From Pyrobaculum oguniense TE7 (GTDB lineage: Archaea > Thermoproteota > Thermoprotei > Thermoproteales > Thermoproteaceae): DNA of 64,000 bases. The DNA is taken from contig CP003316.1 of the NCBI GenBank assembly GCA_000247545.1, positions 2,141,233 to 2,205,232 on the forward strand, written 5' to 3'. Position 1 is the first letter of the stretch, and the number at the start of each line of letters is the position of its first letter. This document shows, one piece after another, positions 8,080 through 15,274 of this stretch. The translations under genes were made by a program, and so were the position numbers. Below the pieces are notes generated by a model. That model saw only the letters and a list, made by a program, of their open reading frames with translations. It was not told the DNA's origin and made no database searches.

Positions 8080-8865
8080 TTATACGTTTGGTGGAAGGCG
8101 CATGTATTTCAACTTTCCCTCTGTCCAGTCTTTCAACACCATTCGGGCAGCCACATCGATATTCACCTTTCCGCCTTTCAATAGCTTTCGTTTTGTCCTA
8201 CCTATCTCCTCTAACGCGTTATCCACGTCGGAATCGATGCCGTAGGCTTCTTTTAACGCACTCGGATTATACGCCAAGACGCGCTTTAGAAGAGCATATG
8301 CATAAGGCACAGGATCGTCTACAGTTGCTGGATCCACTAACCCCCTTATTACGTCAAGCGCCAAGTCTCCTGTCGATGGCGTTTTGACAATTCCCGGAGT
8401 ATCGAGCACAAAGAGCCAGCTCTTGGCCTTAACAAGTTGTTCCCCCCTAGTCCATCCTGGCTTAGGACTCGTGGGCGCCACGTAGCGCCCCTTTAAGTAG
8501 TTAATAATTGTCGACTTGCCCACGTTGGGGTATCCCACCACCACCACTGTGGCCGGTATTCTAGGGGCCAACGCCCTTATGGCAACAAACAGCCTCCTAG
8601 TACCAAGTCTGTACTTAGCACTTACATAGACCGTGTACATGCCTAACTTCTGGAAGTACTCTCTCCACTTCTCTAACACCTCTCTATCGACTAGGTCGGC
8701 CTTGTTCAGCACTACAAGAAGACGTTTACCAAGTCTCTCCGCAATTTTCTCCACCTCTTCAGGTCTGGTGTCTACAGGATCTCTGGCATCTAGAACCTCC
8801 AGAACTACGTCTCCATCTTCTATTACTCTCCTCACAAGGCGCCAACTCTCTTTCACATTACACAT
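8080..8865 (-). CDS. circularly permuted GTPase, YlqF/RbgA/Nog2-like
   Basis: A 261-residue P-loop GTPase with permuted motif order: G4 NKAD (about residue 54) precedes G1 GYPNVGKST (about residue 113) and G3 DTPG (about residue 155). A DARDP motif near the N-terminus and this order are hallmarks of the YlqF/YawG family that acts in large ribosomal subunit assembly. The ATG at 8865 is preceded closely by A/T-rich sequence; the TATA centre near 8879 would fit a start at GTG 8856 slightly better, shortening the protein by three residues. The stop codon TAA is part of the next gene's TATA box. Confidence 0.88.
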   Translation of the reverse strand: MCNVKESWRLVRRVIEDGDVVLEVLDARDPVDTRPEEVEKIAERLGKRLLVVLNKADLVDREVLEKWREYFQKLGMYTVYVSAKYRLGTRRLFVAIRALAPRIPATVVVVGYPNVGKSTIINYLKGRYVAPTSPKPGWTRGEQLVKAKSWLFVLDTPGIVKTPSTGDLALDVIRGLVDPATVDDPVPYAYALLKRVLAYNPSALKEAYGIDSDVDNALEEIGRTKRKLLKGGKVNIDVAARMVLKDWTEGKLKYMRLPPNV

Positions 8866-8871
8866 ATCTGG

Positions 8872-8884
8872 TTAAATTTAAAAA
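8872..8884. promoter_or_regulatory. shared symmetric TATA element of GTPase and atpD
   Basis: The nearly symmetric TTAAATTTAAAAA sits midway between two divergent starts: about 24 bases before the atpD ATG (8904) and about 20 bases before the GTPase start. One element may serve both directions. Confidence 0.45.
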
Positions 8885-8903
8885 ACGTAGCGGTAGCTAT
8901 GCC

Positions 8904-9503
8904 ATGTCGCTGAGACCCCCGCCTTCGAGACTTGAGTTGATTAGGCTGAGGAGGCAATTAGCTCTTTTTCAACGTATTAGAAAAACTCTGGAAGATGCCA
9001 GAAATTCGACAGTTCAGCGAATAAGAGCCCTGATAGTAGACCTTGAGAGGCTAAGACGAGAGATAGCGGACAGTTTTGTCGATGTTGCAGAGAATTTTAA
9101 AATCGCCGTAGCGAAGTCGGGTATAGATAAAATAGAGAACATAGCCGAGCTCACGCCGAAGACTGTCAAGGTTAGCCTTGTAAACCGGGGCACTCACATA
9201 GGTCTCGAAGTAACCAACTTTGTCACGTATCCCACCTACAGCATTGCGTCTGAAGCCGCCGAGCTTGACGTCGCGTTGACCAAGATGCGATCGCTGTTAC
9301 AGAAGCTAATCGAATTTGCCGAGAAGGAGACCTTATTCTACACGCTCTTAAACCGCGTTAGGGAGTACCAGAGAATGATAAATGCAATAGACTATGTGGT
9401 AGTGCCGCGCATCAAGGAAAATATGCAGTATATTCGCCTTGCACTAGAAGAGGGGGAGAGAGAGGAGTTTATAAGAAGGAAGATTACGATTTCACATACT
9501 TAA
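8904..9503 (+). CDS. atpD: A-type ATP synthase subunit D
   Basis: The 199-residue central-stalk subunit D of the archaeal ATP synthase, which turns inside the A3B3 head. The opening PPSRLELIRLRRQLALFQRI and the C-terminal half RVREYQRMINAIDYVVVPR are typical, with long amphipathic helices at both ends and a short beta region between (residues 85-115). It leads a plus-strand group with a 54-residue protein and the proteolipid K. A TATA box 24 bases upstream of the ATG supports this start. Confidence 0.93.
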   Translation: MSLRPPPSRLELIRLRRQLALFQRIRKTLEDARNSTVQRIRALIVDLERLRREIADSFVDVAENFKIAVAKSGIDKIENIAELTPKTVKVSLVNRGTHIGLEVTNFVTYPTYSIASEAAELDVALTKMRSLLQKLIEFAEKETLFYTLLNRVREYQRMINAIDYVVVPRIKENMQYIRLALEEGEREEFIRRKITISHT

Positions 9504-9526
9504 AAACCCGGTCTATTTGGACGTAC

Positions 9527-9691
9527 ATGTCCATGAGGGATCTAAATGCTATAATTAGAGACCTTATAGATAAAGAAATAGAAAAAATCTTGAACAATAT
9601 AAAGGAGGAAACAACAGATATAATATATATTATTGATAGAAAAATAGAAGAGCTCAACCAATATCTAAAATTTAAAAACATAAAGAGTTAG
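9527..9691 (+). CDS. 54-residue coiled-coil protein inside ATP synthase cluster
   Basis: ATG at 9527 to TAG at 9689-9691 encodes 54 residues, opening MSMRDLNAIIRDLIDKEIEK and continuing as one charged amphipathic helix (heptad-like I/L/I spacing) without aromatic core. It starts 23 bases after atpD and ends six bases before atpK, so it is almost certainly part of the same transcript. It resembles the N-terminal coiled coil of a peripheral-stalk subunit (E or H type) but lacks a globular domain. It could be a minimal stalk component peculiar to this lineage. A/T-rich codon use differs from atpD. Confidence 0.6.
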   Translation: MSMRDLNAIIRDLIDKEIEKILNNIKEETTDIIYIIDRKIEELNQYLKFKNIKS

Positions 9692-9697
9692 CCGGCT

Positions 9698-9964
9698 ATG
9701 CAAACCAAGGCGATACTTGCCGCCGTATTGCTGGCAGTAGCAACATTTGCGCAGACTACAGGCGGAGAGAGGTACATAGGCGCTGGGTTAGCAGTGGGCT
9801 TAGCAGGCTTGGGCGCAGGTATAGGAGTCGGCATAGCCGGCGCAGCCGCTATGTCGGCTCTTGTAGAGAGACCACAGGAGAGAATCTGGTATCTTATATT
9901 CCTTGCATTGGCCGAGGCAATAGCTATATACGGCCTGCTGATAAGTCTGTTGTTGGTTCTATAA
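9698..9964 (+). CDS. atpK: A-type ATP synthase proteolipid subunit K
   Basis: An 88-residue rotor-ring proteolipid. A short hydrophobic leader (residues 5-18) is followed by two glycine/alanine-rich transmembrane helices; the second holds the ion-binding glutamate in ALAEAIAIYGLLISLLL. The loop MSALVERPQERIW is the conserved polar turn. This is the single-hairpin form. The leader ends ATFAQTTGGERY and may be a cleaved signal or a third helix. It is the last gene of the plus-strand ATPase group and ends two bases from the convergent atpC. Confidence 0.93.
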   Translation: MQTKAILAAVLLAVATFAQTTGGERYIGAGLAVGLAGLGAGIGVGIAGAAAMSALVERPQERIWYLIFLALAEAIAIYGLLISLLLVL

Positions 9965-9965
9965 C

Positions 9966-10994
9966 CTACCTAGTCAAAGCCTCGAATATTTTTTTCCTTT
10001 TTTCCATAGGCACTCCCTCTGCCAGTAACGACGCCGCCCTTATCAAAGTTGTGACCTCGGCCTTGAGGTATTCAAGATGCGCCACCAACGCCCCAAGGGA
10101 GAATTCTGAAAACCTAGATATATAAACATCGGCAAGCCGCCTTACATAGGCCGGATATATGTTGTCCATTGCCGTGGCTATGTTCTCCAGCGTGGGCGCC
10201 TCGGCGACTTGTTCAACCAAAATCTTCCCCCACACAGAAGATTGTGCAACCTCTAGAAATCGTGCGGGCGGATCTCTCACGGCAGACAGCACAGCAGGCG
10301 ACGGCTTGCCGATAATTAACTCCTCTAACTCCTCGGTCAGCCCCCAAACTCTTGACCTCACAGCAATTAACGTGTTGAAGTACTCTCTTAGATCAGCCAC
10401 TAAGGCACGGAGCGATTGGTCCTTTTCAACAACAGGAGATGTTGATATGTCTTCTAGCCACTGCCTGTCTAGAAATATGCTCAGTTTTTCCTCGCCGTAT
10501 TTGCTAGACAGTTGAAACGCCTTGTATGCTGGGTGTTTTAGATTTCTAAGCCTTTCTTCAATTTCCTCGATGTTTTTTACACCTAGTAGACCTGCGATTA
10601 TGTGACGTCTACGCGTGAATTCCAAGGGCTCCCATAGGATGTAATCTTCTGGGTTTTTCCCAGCCTTTATTGCAATAGCTAGGTTTCTGATGTTCTCATA
10701 CTCGAAGTATTTAAGAGAAAGGAGTATGGCGTTTTTTGCATCTCTTCCAGAACTTAAAAATATAGATCTGACAGTATCTAGGTAGTTTTTTACAAGGTTT
10801 CTACGTAGTTCTGAAATATTTTCACGTGTTAATCTGTCAAGCGTGATATTGTAGTGGGTAGATTTTAGTATATTTAAAAATTCGTCAAGAGTATTAGCAT
10901 ATGCTAGAGATATGAGCTTATCTCGGGGGAGTTCTTTAATGCGTAGTCCTCTTACTCTAGGCCCTAGATACGGCCTCCGGAGTATCGAGCTCAT
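9966..10994 (-). CDS. atpC: A-type ATP synthase subunit C
   Basis: A 342-residue subunit of the vATP-synt_AC39 family, which connects the central stalk to the membrane ring. Features are the repeated helical layout with YANTLDEFLNIL, the EYENIRNLAIAIKAGK segment (E-x2-N-(L/I) motif of the family) and ALVAHLEYLKAEVTTLIRA at the C-terminus. Its ATG overlaps the stop of the upstream coiled-coil gene by four bases (10991-10994), so the two are translated together. It is convergent with atpK. Confidence 0.85.
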   Translation of the reverse strand: MSSILRRPYLGPRVRGLRIKELPRDKLISLAYANTLDEFLNILKSTHYNITLDRLTRENISELRRNLVKNYLDTVRSIFLSSGRDAKNAILLSLKYFEYENIRNLAIAIKAGKNPEDYILWEPLEFTRRRHIIAGLLGVKNIEEIEERLRNLKHPAYKAFQLSSKYGEEKLSIFLDRQWLEDISTSPVVEKDQSLRALVADLREYFNTLIAVRSRVWGLTEELEELIIGKPSPAVLSAVRDPPARFLEVAQSSVWGKILVEQVAEAPTLENIATAMDNIYPAYVRRLADVYISRFSEFSLGALVAHLEYLKAEVTTLIRAASLLAEGVPMEKRKKIFEALTR

Positions 10995-11308
10995 AAGTTG
11001 AGTATTTCAAGAGCTCTTTTCAAAATTGTCTCTCTTCTTTGTTGGTATTTGGAAACAATATTTTTGACTCTTTCCTCAGCGTCGGTAGTGATTTTTTCAG
11101 CCTCTTTTTTCGCCTCTTCTATAGTTTTTATTTTATATTCGTTAATGGCGTTTTTTACGATTTCTTCAATCCTTTTAACTACCTCATCCGAATGTTTTTT
11201 TGCTATGCTCTCTGCGCTGATTGCAACTTGCCTCTTTACATCCTCTACGCTTTTTACTAGCCTATCCACCTCCTCTAGCTCTTTTAAAATTTGGTCGAAT
11301 TTCAACAT
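10991..11308 (-). CDS. atpH: A-type ATP synthase peripheral-stalk coiled-coil subunit (H)
   Basis: A 105-residue, highly charged single helix with repeated A-E-E-R/K patterns (IEEAKKEAEKITTDAEERV), as in AhaH/AtpH, the partner of subunit E in the peripheral stalk. No globular domain is present. A TATA element (11330-11340, minus strand) lies about 25 bases upstream of the ATG. Its 3' end overlaps atpC. The start region contains ACATGT twice (11305-11310 and 11321-11326), a small dyad that could be regulatory. Confidence 0.72.
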   Translation of the reverse strand: MLKFDQILKELEEVDRLVKSVEDVKRQVAISAESIAKKHSDEVVKRIEEIVKNAINEYKIKTIEEAKKEAEKITTDAEERVKNIVSKYQQRRETILKRALEILNL

Positions 11309-11340
11309 GTGAAGGTCTGTACATGTTCACAATATAAAAG

Positions 11341-11389
11341 TTGATGACTCCAGGACTGACAGAACTGTGAAGAGACTTCTCGCGGCTGA
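11341..11389 (+). ncRNA. candidate box C/D guide sRNA
   Basis: Plus-strand order: C-like TTGATGA (11341-11347), 8-base spacer CTCCAGGA, D' CTGA (11356-11359), seven-base spacer, C' GTGAAGA (11367-11373), 12-base guide GACTTCTCGCGG (11374-11385), D CTGA (11386-11389). The C'/D half is perfect; the first half is short and its C box begins with T instead of a purine. No TATA box lies 25 bases upstream on this strand. It is in the 213-base gap between atpH and the stomatin gene. Confidence 0.42.
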
Positions 11390-11521
11390 GTATTATCGGG
11401 AGCGCGGAATTTACATCATTTTCAGCCCGTCCCCGTGTTTACCTCATCTAGTTAGCCAGTTATATGTCTAGTTAAAAATTTCTGTAGACTTAAGCTTTTA
11501 TACTCAGTCACATATTGTCAT

Positions 11522-12310
11522 ATGCTACTCCAAATAGAACAGATAGTCTTTGCCGCTTTGGTTTTCTTCGCGTTGATAATTCTTGTAGCCATACTTTCTT
11601 CTGCTATTCGTATCATCCCTGAGTATCAGAGAGCTGTTAAGTTCAGGTTGGGTCGTGTTGTAGGAGTCGTAGGCCCTGGCTTGGTCTTCATCATACCCAT
11701 AATTGAGACAATAATGAGGTATGACCTTAGAGTTGAGGTCGTCGACGTACCTGCGCAGCGCGCATTAACTAAGGACAACGTGGAGGTGACCATAGACGCT
11801 GCTATATATCTCCGTGTGATAGACCCCCTAAAAACAGCCTTAACTGTGCGCAATCACGTCCCTGCTGTGGCTATATATGCCGCGTCGACTCTACGCGATG
11901 TGGTAGGTATGGTAGATCTAGACACACTCCTTACGCATAGGGACGAGATTGCTAAGAGAATTGCCTCGATAGTCGATGAGCATGTCACGCCGTGGGGGGT
12001 GAAGGTAAGCGCGGTGGCTATAAAGGATATCAAACTGCCCGACGTGTTGCTCCGTGCCATGGCGAGTCAAGCAGAGGCCGAGAGGGTGAGGCGGGCGAAG
12101 ATAACTTTGGCCTCTGCGGAGTACGAGGCTAGCAAGATATACCTAGAGGCTGCGGAGCGGTATTCGCAAAACCCGACGGCTGTTCAGCTCCGGATGATAG
12201 ACGCGTTGATTGAAATAGCTCGGGAGCACAACCTGATAATTGTGACCCCGCCTACCATGGAGTACGTCGCCCTCCCCTTAGCGATATCTAGAAGAGAGCA
12301 ACAGAAGTAA
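11522..12310 (+). CDS. stomatin/SPFH-domain membrane protein
   Basis: A 262-residue p-stomatin. One N-terminal membrane helix (residues 8-30) is followed by the SPFH/band 7 domain with IIPEYQRAVKFRLGRVVG and GPGLVFIIPII, then a coiled-coil stretch rich in Ala/Glu (AEAERVRRAKITLASAEYEA). It forms an operon with the NfeD protease, whose ATG shares one base with this stop. Archaeal p-stomatins are cleaved at their C-terminus by the partner NfeD (1510-N) protease; a hydrophobic segment ending the protein fits that role. Likely works in membrane quality control. Confidence 0.92.
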   Translation: MLLQIEQIVFAALVFFALIILVAILSSAIRIIPEYQRAVKFRLGRVVGVVGPGLVFIIPIIETIMRYDLRVEVVDVPAQRALTKDNVEVTIDAAIYLRVIDPLKTALTVRNHVPAVAIYAASTLRDVVGMVDLDTLLTHRDEIAKRIASIVDEHVTPWGVKVSAVAIKDIKLPDVLLRAMASQAEAERVRRAKITLASAEYEASKIYLEAAERYSQNPTAVQLRMIDALIEIAREHNLIIVTPPTMEYVALPLAISRREQQK

Positions 12311-13593
12311 TGAGAATAGTGATTCTACTGTTGTTAGTAGCCTTTTCCTATGCCTATGTGGCTACGTCGGTTTATGTAGTTGAAATTAAGGGGGTTGTAG
12401 GTCCCTATACCTACTCGCAGATACAGCGAGCTATATCCCTCGCGGAGCAGAACAACGGGCTTGTGCTCATATTGTTATCAACTCCTGGAGGCTTGGCAGA
12501 CCCCACTCTCCAGATAATAAGGGAGATTGGCAACTCCCCCGTGCCTGTTGTGGGGTATGTCTACCCGGACTACAGCTATGCCTGGTCTGCGGGGACTTAT
12601 ATACTGCTATCTACCCATATCGCCGCCATGGCGCCGCATACTGTAATAGGCTCTTGTCAGCCGATATCGGGTGGAATTCCGGTAAATGAGTCTAAGATTT
12701 TAAACGCGTTGATAGGATATCTCGAGACTGTGTCTAAGTCGTATGGCAGGAACGGTACTTTTGCCCGTCTCTGTATCACCCAGAATATTAACCTAGACGC
12801 CGAGACGGCGTTGAAATATAGAGTAATAGACGTGGTGGCCACCGGCGTAGATGACCTTTTGAAGAAGATAAACGGCATGACGGTGTTATTGCGAAACCAG
12901 CAAACAGAGTTGGTGGTGGAGAACCCGGTGATAAGGCGTGTCGAGCCTTCACTTACTGAAACCTTACAGATGTGGCTAAGCGACCCAGTGATGTCCAGCG
13001 TCTTGTCTCTCTTGGCGTTTTTGTTACTGCTTGCGGCGTTTATTACAGGCCACCCAGCCGCCGCGGTGGCGGCCATAATATTGCTGGTCATATCTATGTT
13101 CTCGATTTTGCCAACGGCGTGGTTGGGCCTCGCGCTTATAATTATGGGCGCTGTGTTAATACTGGCAGAGATATTAATGGGCATGGCGACACACGGCGCC
13201 GTGGCCGGCGTAGGCGCCGTCCTGCTAGTAGTGGGGTTCTTATCCGCCTACCCGGCTAACGTTTTCAGTGGGGAGCTTATCCACATCAGGGATTGGTGGC
13301 TCATCCAGCTTGGCCTATATATAAACATAGCAATACTTCTAGGATTTCTCGTCTTTATCGTGTACAAGGCAGTTATTATCCATAAACAGAGGCCGCCCTC
13401 TGAAATTTTGACAACTCTCAAGGGGGCGGAGGGAGTGGCAGTGGACGACATAGGGCCTGGATCTCCCGGCTTTGTTATAGTCTTCGGAGAATACTGGAGG
13501 GCTGTTTCTGATACACCAGTAAAGAAGGGTTGCAGAATACGTGTGGTGGAGATTGCTGGGGAGATCTTGAAAATAGAGCCGGTTCAGTGTTAG
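12310..13593 (+). CDS. NfeD-type membrane serine protease (1510-N-like)
   Basis: A 427-residue protein with an N-terminal signal peptide (residues 1-16), a ClpP-fold protease domain, four membrane helices (about 220-345) and a C-terminal OB-fold NfeD domain. The catalytic serine is in AWSAGTY (Ser93) and the lysine of the Ser-Lys dyad is probably in ALKYRVIDVVA; LLSTPGGLADP forms the oxyanion strand. This is the long NfeD class that cleaves stomatin. It is translationally linked to the upstream stomatin gene, and a small membrane protein follows six bases downstream. Confidence 0.9.
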   Translation: MRIVILLLLVAFSYAYVATSVYVVEIKGVVGPYTYSQIQRAISLAEQNNGLVLILLSTPGGLADPTLQIIREIGNSPVPVVGYVYPDYSYAWSAGTYILLSTHIAAMAPHTVIGSCQPISGGIPVNESKILNALIGYLETVSKSYGRNGTFARLCITQNINLDAETALKYRVIDVVATGVDDLLKKINGMTVLLRNQQTELVVENPVIRRVEPSLTETLQMWLSDPVMSSVLSLLAFLLLLAAFITGHPAAAVAAIILLVISMFSILPTAWLGLALIIMGAVLILAEILMGMATHGAVAGVGAVLLVVGFLSAYPANVFSGELIHIRDWWLIQLGLYINIAILLGFLVFIVYKAVIIHKQRPPSEILTTLKGAEGVAVDDIGPGSPGFVIVFGEYWRAVSDTPVKKGCRIRVVEIAGEILKIEPVQC

Positions 13594-13599
13594 TTATTT

Positions 13600-13818
13600 G
13601 TGGCTCTTTTAAAAGCGGCTGAGAATCTTGTTATGTTTATACACATGGCAACTGTGTACGGAGGCTTCCTGTTAGTGATGGGGGTAATGGGCAACGAGTA
13701 CGAGCTGGTGGTGCTGGGTCTCGCTATGATGTTCTTGGGGAATCTCCATAGGCTTGGGAAGATGGCTATGAGAAGAAATAAATATCGAATTATATCTAGG
13801 CACGGAGTGAAGAGCTAA
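13600..13818 (+). CDS. small two-helix membrane protein
   Basis: A 72-residue protein with two hydrophobic segments (residues 10-28 and 34-48) and a basic C-terminal tail (RLGKMAMRRNKYRIISRHG). The GTG start is six bases after the NfeD stop, so it is the third gene of the stomatin operon and may belong to the same membrane complex. I do not recognise the family. Its 3' end overlaps a candidate box C/D RNA on the same strand. Confidence 0.6.
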   Translation: MALLKAAENLVMFIHMATVYGGFLLVMGVMGNEYELVVLGLAMMFLGNLHRLGKMAMRRNKYRIISRHGVKS

Positions 13819-13856
13819 GGGTCTTCTGATATGTGAAGAAATGCCCAGGCGGAAAG
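13805..13856 (+). ncRNA. candidate box C/D guide sRNA overlapping a stop codon
   Basis: C GTGAAGA (13807-13813), 12-base guide GCTAAGGGTCTT, D' CTGA (13826-13829), spacer TAT, C' GTGAAGA (13833-13839), 12-base guide AATGCCCAGGCG (13840-13851), and at the D position GAAA instead of CTGA. The spacing is exact and a TATA-like AAATAAATATC (13775-13785) is centred 25 bases upstream, but the missing D box is a serious flaw. The C box lies inside the last codons of the small membrane protein, and the first guide contains its stop codon. Confidence 0.45.
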
Positions 13857-13896
13857 ATCATTGTAGTTATTAAATATTGATAGGTTTCTAGCAGAT

Positions 13897-14358
13897 ATGT
13901 ACCTCCAAGTCCCCGAGGTTATAGCTCTTGTGTTAGCTCTAGCCGTGCTTGGGGTAATCATATTCTTCATTGCGAGGAGGACCCCTCCCCCTCCTCCGGA
14001 GCTAGGGACTAGGTTTACGCCAGGAGAGCAAGAAATTATTAGGCAAGTAGGCGAGTTGAAAGAAAGGTTGGATAAGGTTATCCCGCCTTATGGGAGGGTG
14101 GGGTATATACCCTCCTCGCTAGAGGAACTGAAAGACTTACTAGGGTTTAAGTACGTTAAGCTTGGAGATAAGGAAATAGGAGAGAGGATGGACATCGATA
14201 TGTACGAAAAGCTAGATGTAGATTTTCTTCAAGCAGAGCGCGGTGGTGAGTATGTATATGTAATAAGGAGAGGTGGCAAAAAGCTTGTGGCAGTAGGATC
14301 GCAGTATCTTGACTACCTCACGATACGCTTTTTAAGCGAATTCCTTGACTACGTGTAG
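13897..14358 (+). CDS. membrane-anchored protein of unknown function
   Basis: A 153-residue protein with one N-terminal membrane helix (residues 8-26), a proline run (TPPPPPELG) as linker, and a soluble domain of about 110 residues with a predicted helix (EQEIIRQVGELKERLDKV) and a final alpha/beta part. No catalytic motif is visible. The ATG lies 23-25 bases after a TATA-like TTATTAAATATTG (about 13868-13880), so it has its own promoter separate from the stomatin operon. Family not recognised. Confidence 0.65.
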   Translation: MYLQVPEVIALVLALAVLGVIIFFIARRTPPPPPELGTRFTPGEQEIIRQVGELKERLDKVIPPYGRVGYIPSSLEELKDLLGFKYVKLGDKEIGERMDIDMYEKLDVDFLQAERGGEYVYVIRRGGKKLVAVGSQYLDYLTIRFLSEFLDYV

Positions 14359-15003
14359 CTATTTTCGGCACTTGGCTAGCTCGCCTAAAAGATCTCTTTG
14401 GTAAACCTCCTCGTTGGGTTCTCTCTCCCGGAATATCTGTGCCTCGTATATGTAGAGTTTTGTCCTACGATCTAGCCAACAATCGCCCGGAAGCCACGCC
14501 TTCACACACGTATGTATTAGGAACTCTTCTGTAGACCAGCACTCTTCGACTGCCACTTGTGGCAGAAGTAAGCCAGAGTAAGGCCCCCTCTTCACTACAA
14601 GGCCATGGCGGCCGACCTGCACCAACTCAAGGTATTTCCTAGGATCGTCGTCTAATAGCGTCAATGGGCTTAGAATACTCACTTCGAAGACAACAGAATT
14701 AAGCTCTTCTCTGCGCATAGCGGGGAAGCGGGGATCTTGGCAACATGCACCTATGGCGCTGTAAATTGTGGCATATAGCGTGTTTCTATACCCCTCGGGA
14801 TAGCCTATGCATCCTCTTAGTTCAAATTTCTCTCCCTGAACTGTCTCTATTGTGGTAAATACGCCGTAGTTGTCGTTTATAAGTCTCGGTGGGGGGTTTT
14901 CTGGAATTACGATTTTGCCGTGTGTTAGATAAGCCTCTACAACAGACCTAGCCAGCTTGACTAGATATCTGCCTTCTTCTAGGGTGTATGGCTGGAACAC
15001 CAT
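14359..15003 (-). CDS. AMMECR1-domain protein
   Basis: A 214-residue AMMECR1 family member. The signature LRGCIGYP is at about residues 62-69, followed by the family's conserved CCQDPRFPAMRREELNSVVFEVSILSPL pattern (given here only as CCQDPRFPAMRREEL and EVSILSPL) and HGLVVKRGPYSGLLLPQVA. The domain is found alone in archaea and fused to other domains in bacteria; a role near a radical SAM protein and the MEMO protein is known from genome context elsewhere, but neither is adjacent here. Its stop lies one base from that of the convergent membrane-anchored gene. Confidence 0.92.
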   Translation of the reverse strand: MVFQPYTLEEGRYLVKLARSVVEAYLTHGKIVIPENPPPRLINDNYGVFTTIETVQGEKFELRGCIGYPEGYRNTLYATIYSAIGACCQDPRFPAMRREELNSVVFEVSILSPLTLLDDDPRKYLELVQVGRHGLVVKRGPYSGLLLPQVAVEECWSTEEFLIHTCVKAWLPGDCWLDRRTKLYIYEAQIFREREPNEEVYQRDLLGELAKCRK

Positions 15004-15046
15004 ATTACGTATGTTTACGCTTATAAATTTGTGGCATATATCTCAA

Positions 15047-15274
15047 ATGCCCCAATGTGCTGTGTGTAAACGGGAAGTAAATTTTAAGAATATATCATAT
15101 ATACATAAAGATATATTTGTTTGTAAAGAGTGTTTCCCTCAGTTTTATATTAAAAATATCTGCAAAGTTATAGAAAAAAGGTTAAGAGGGGAAAGCCCCG
15201 TTGCTTGTATCTACTGCGCCTACAAGAAACAATGCGACTCATATGTGTCGAGGACAATCAAGGCGCTTTCTTAG
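15047..15274 (+). CDS. small zinc-finger protein, three CxxC motifs
   Basis: A 75-residue protein beginning MPQCAVCKREVNF. CAVC and CKEC form one likely zinc site; a third pair CIYC plus a later Cys (KKQCDSY) may form another. The ATG at 15047 is preferred over the longer upstream frame because the extra residues overlap the divergent AMMECR1 gene and because a TATA box (CTTATAAATTTG, 15019-15030) lies 22 bases upstream. The last 17 bases overlap the convergent methyltransferase gene. Function unknown; size and fold suggest an RNA- or protein-binding accessory factor. Confidence 0.68.
   Translation: MPQCAVCKREVNFKNISYIHKDIFVCKECFPQFYIKNICKVIEKRLRGESPVACIYCAYKKQCDSYVSRTIKALS

Noticed and set aside
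12657-13184. Long minus-strand frame opposite nfeD
   Set aside because: A shadow of a GC-periodic coding gene with signal peptide, catalytic residues and membrane helices on the plus strand.
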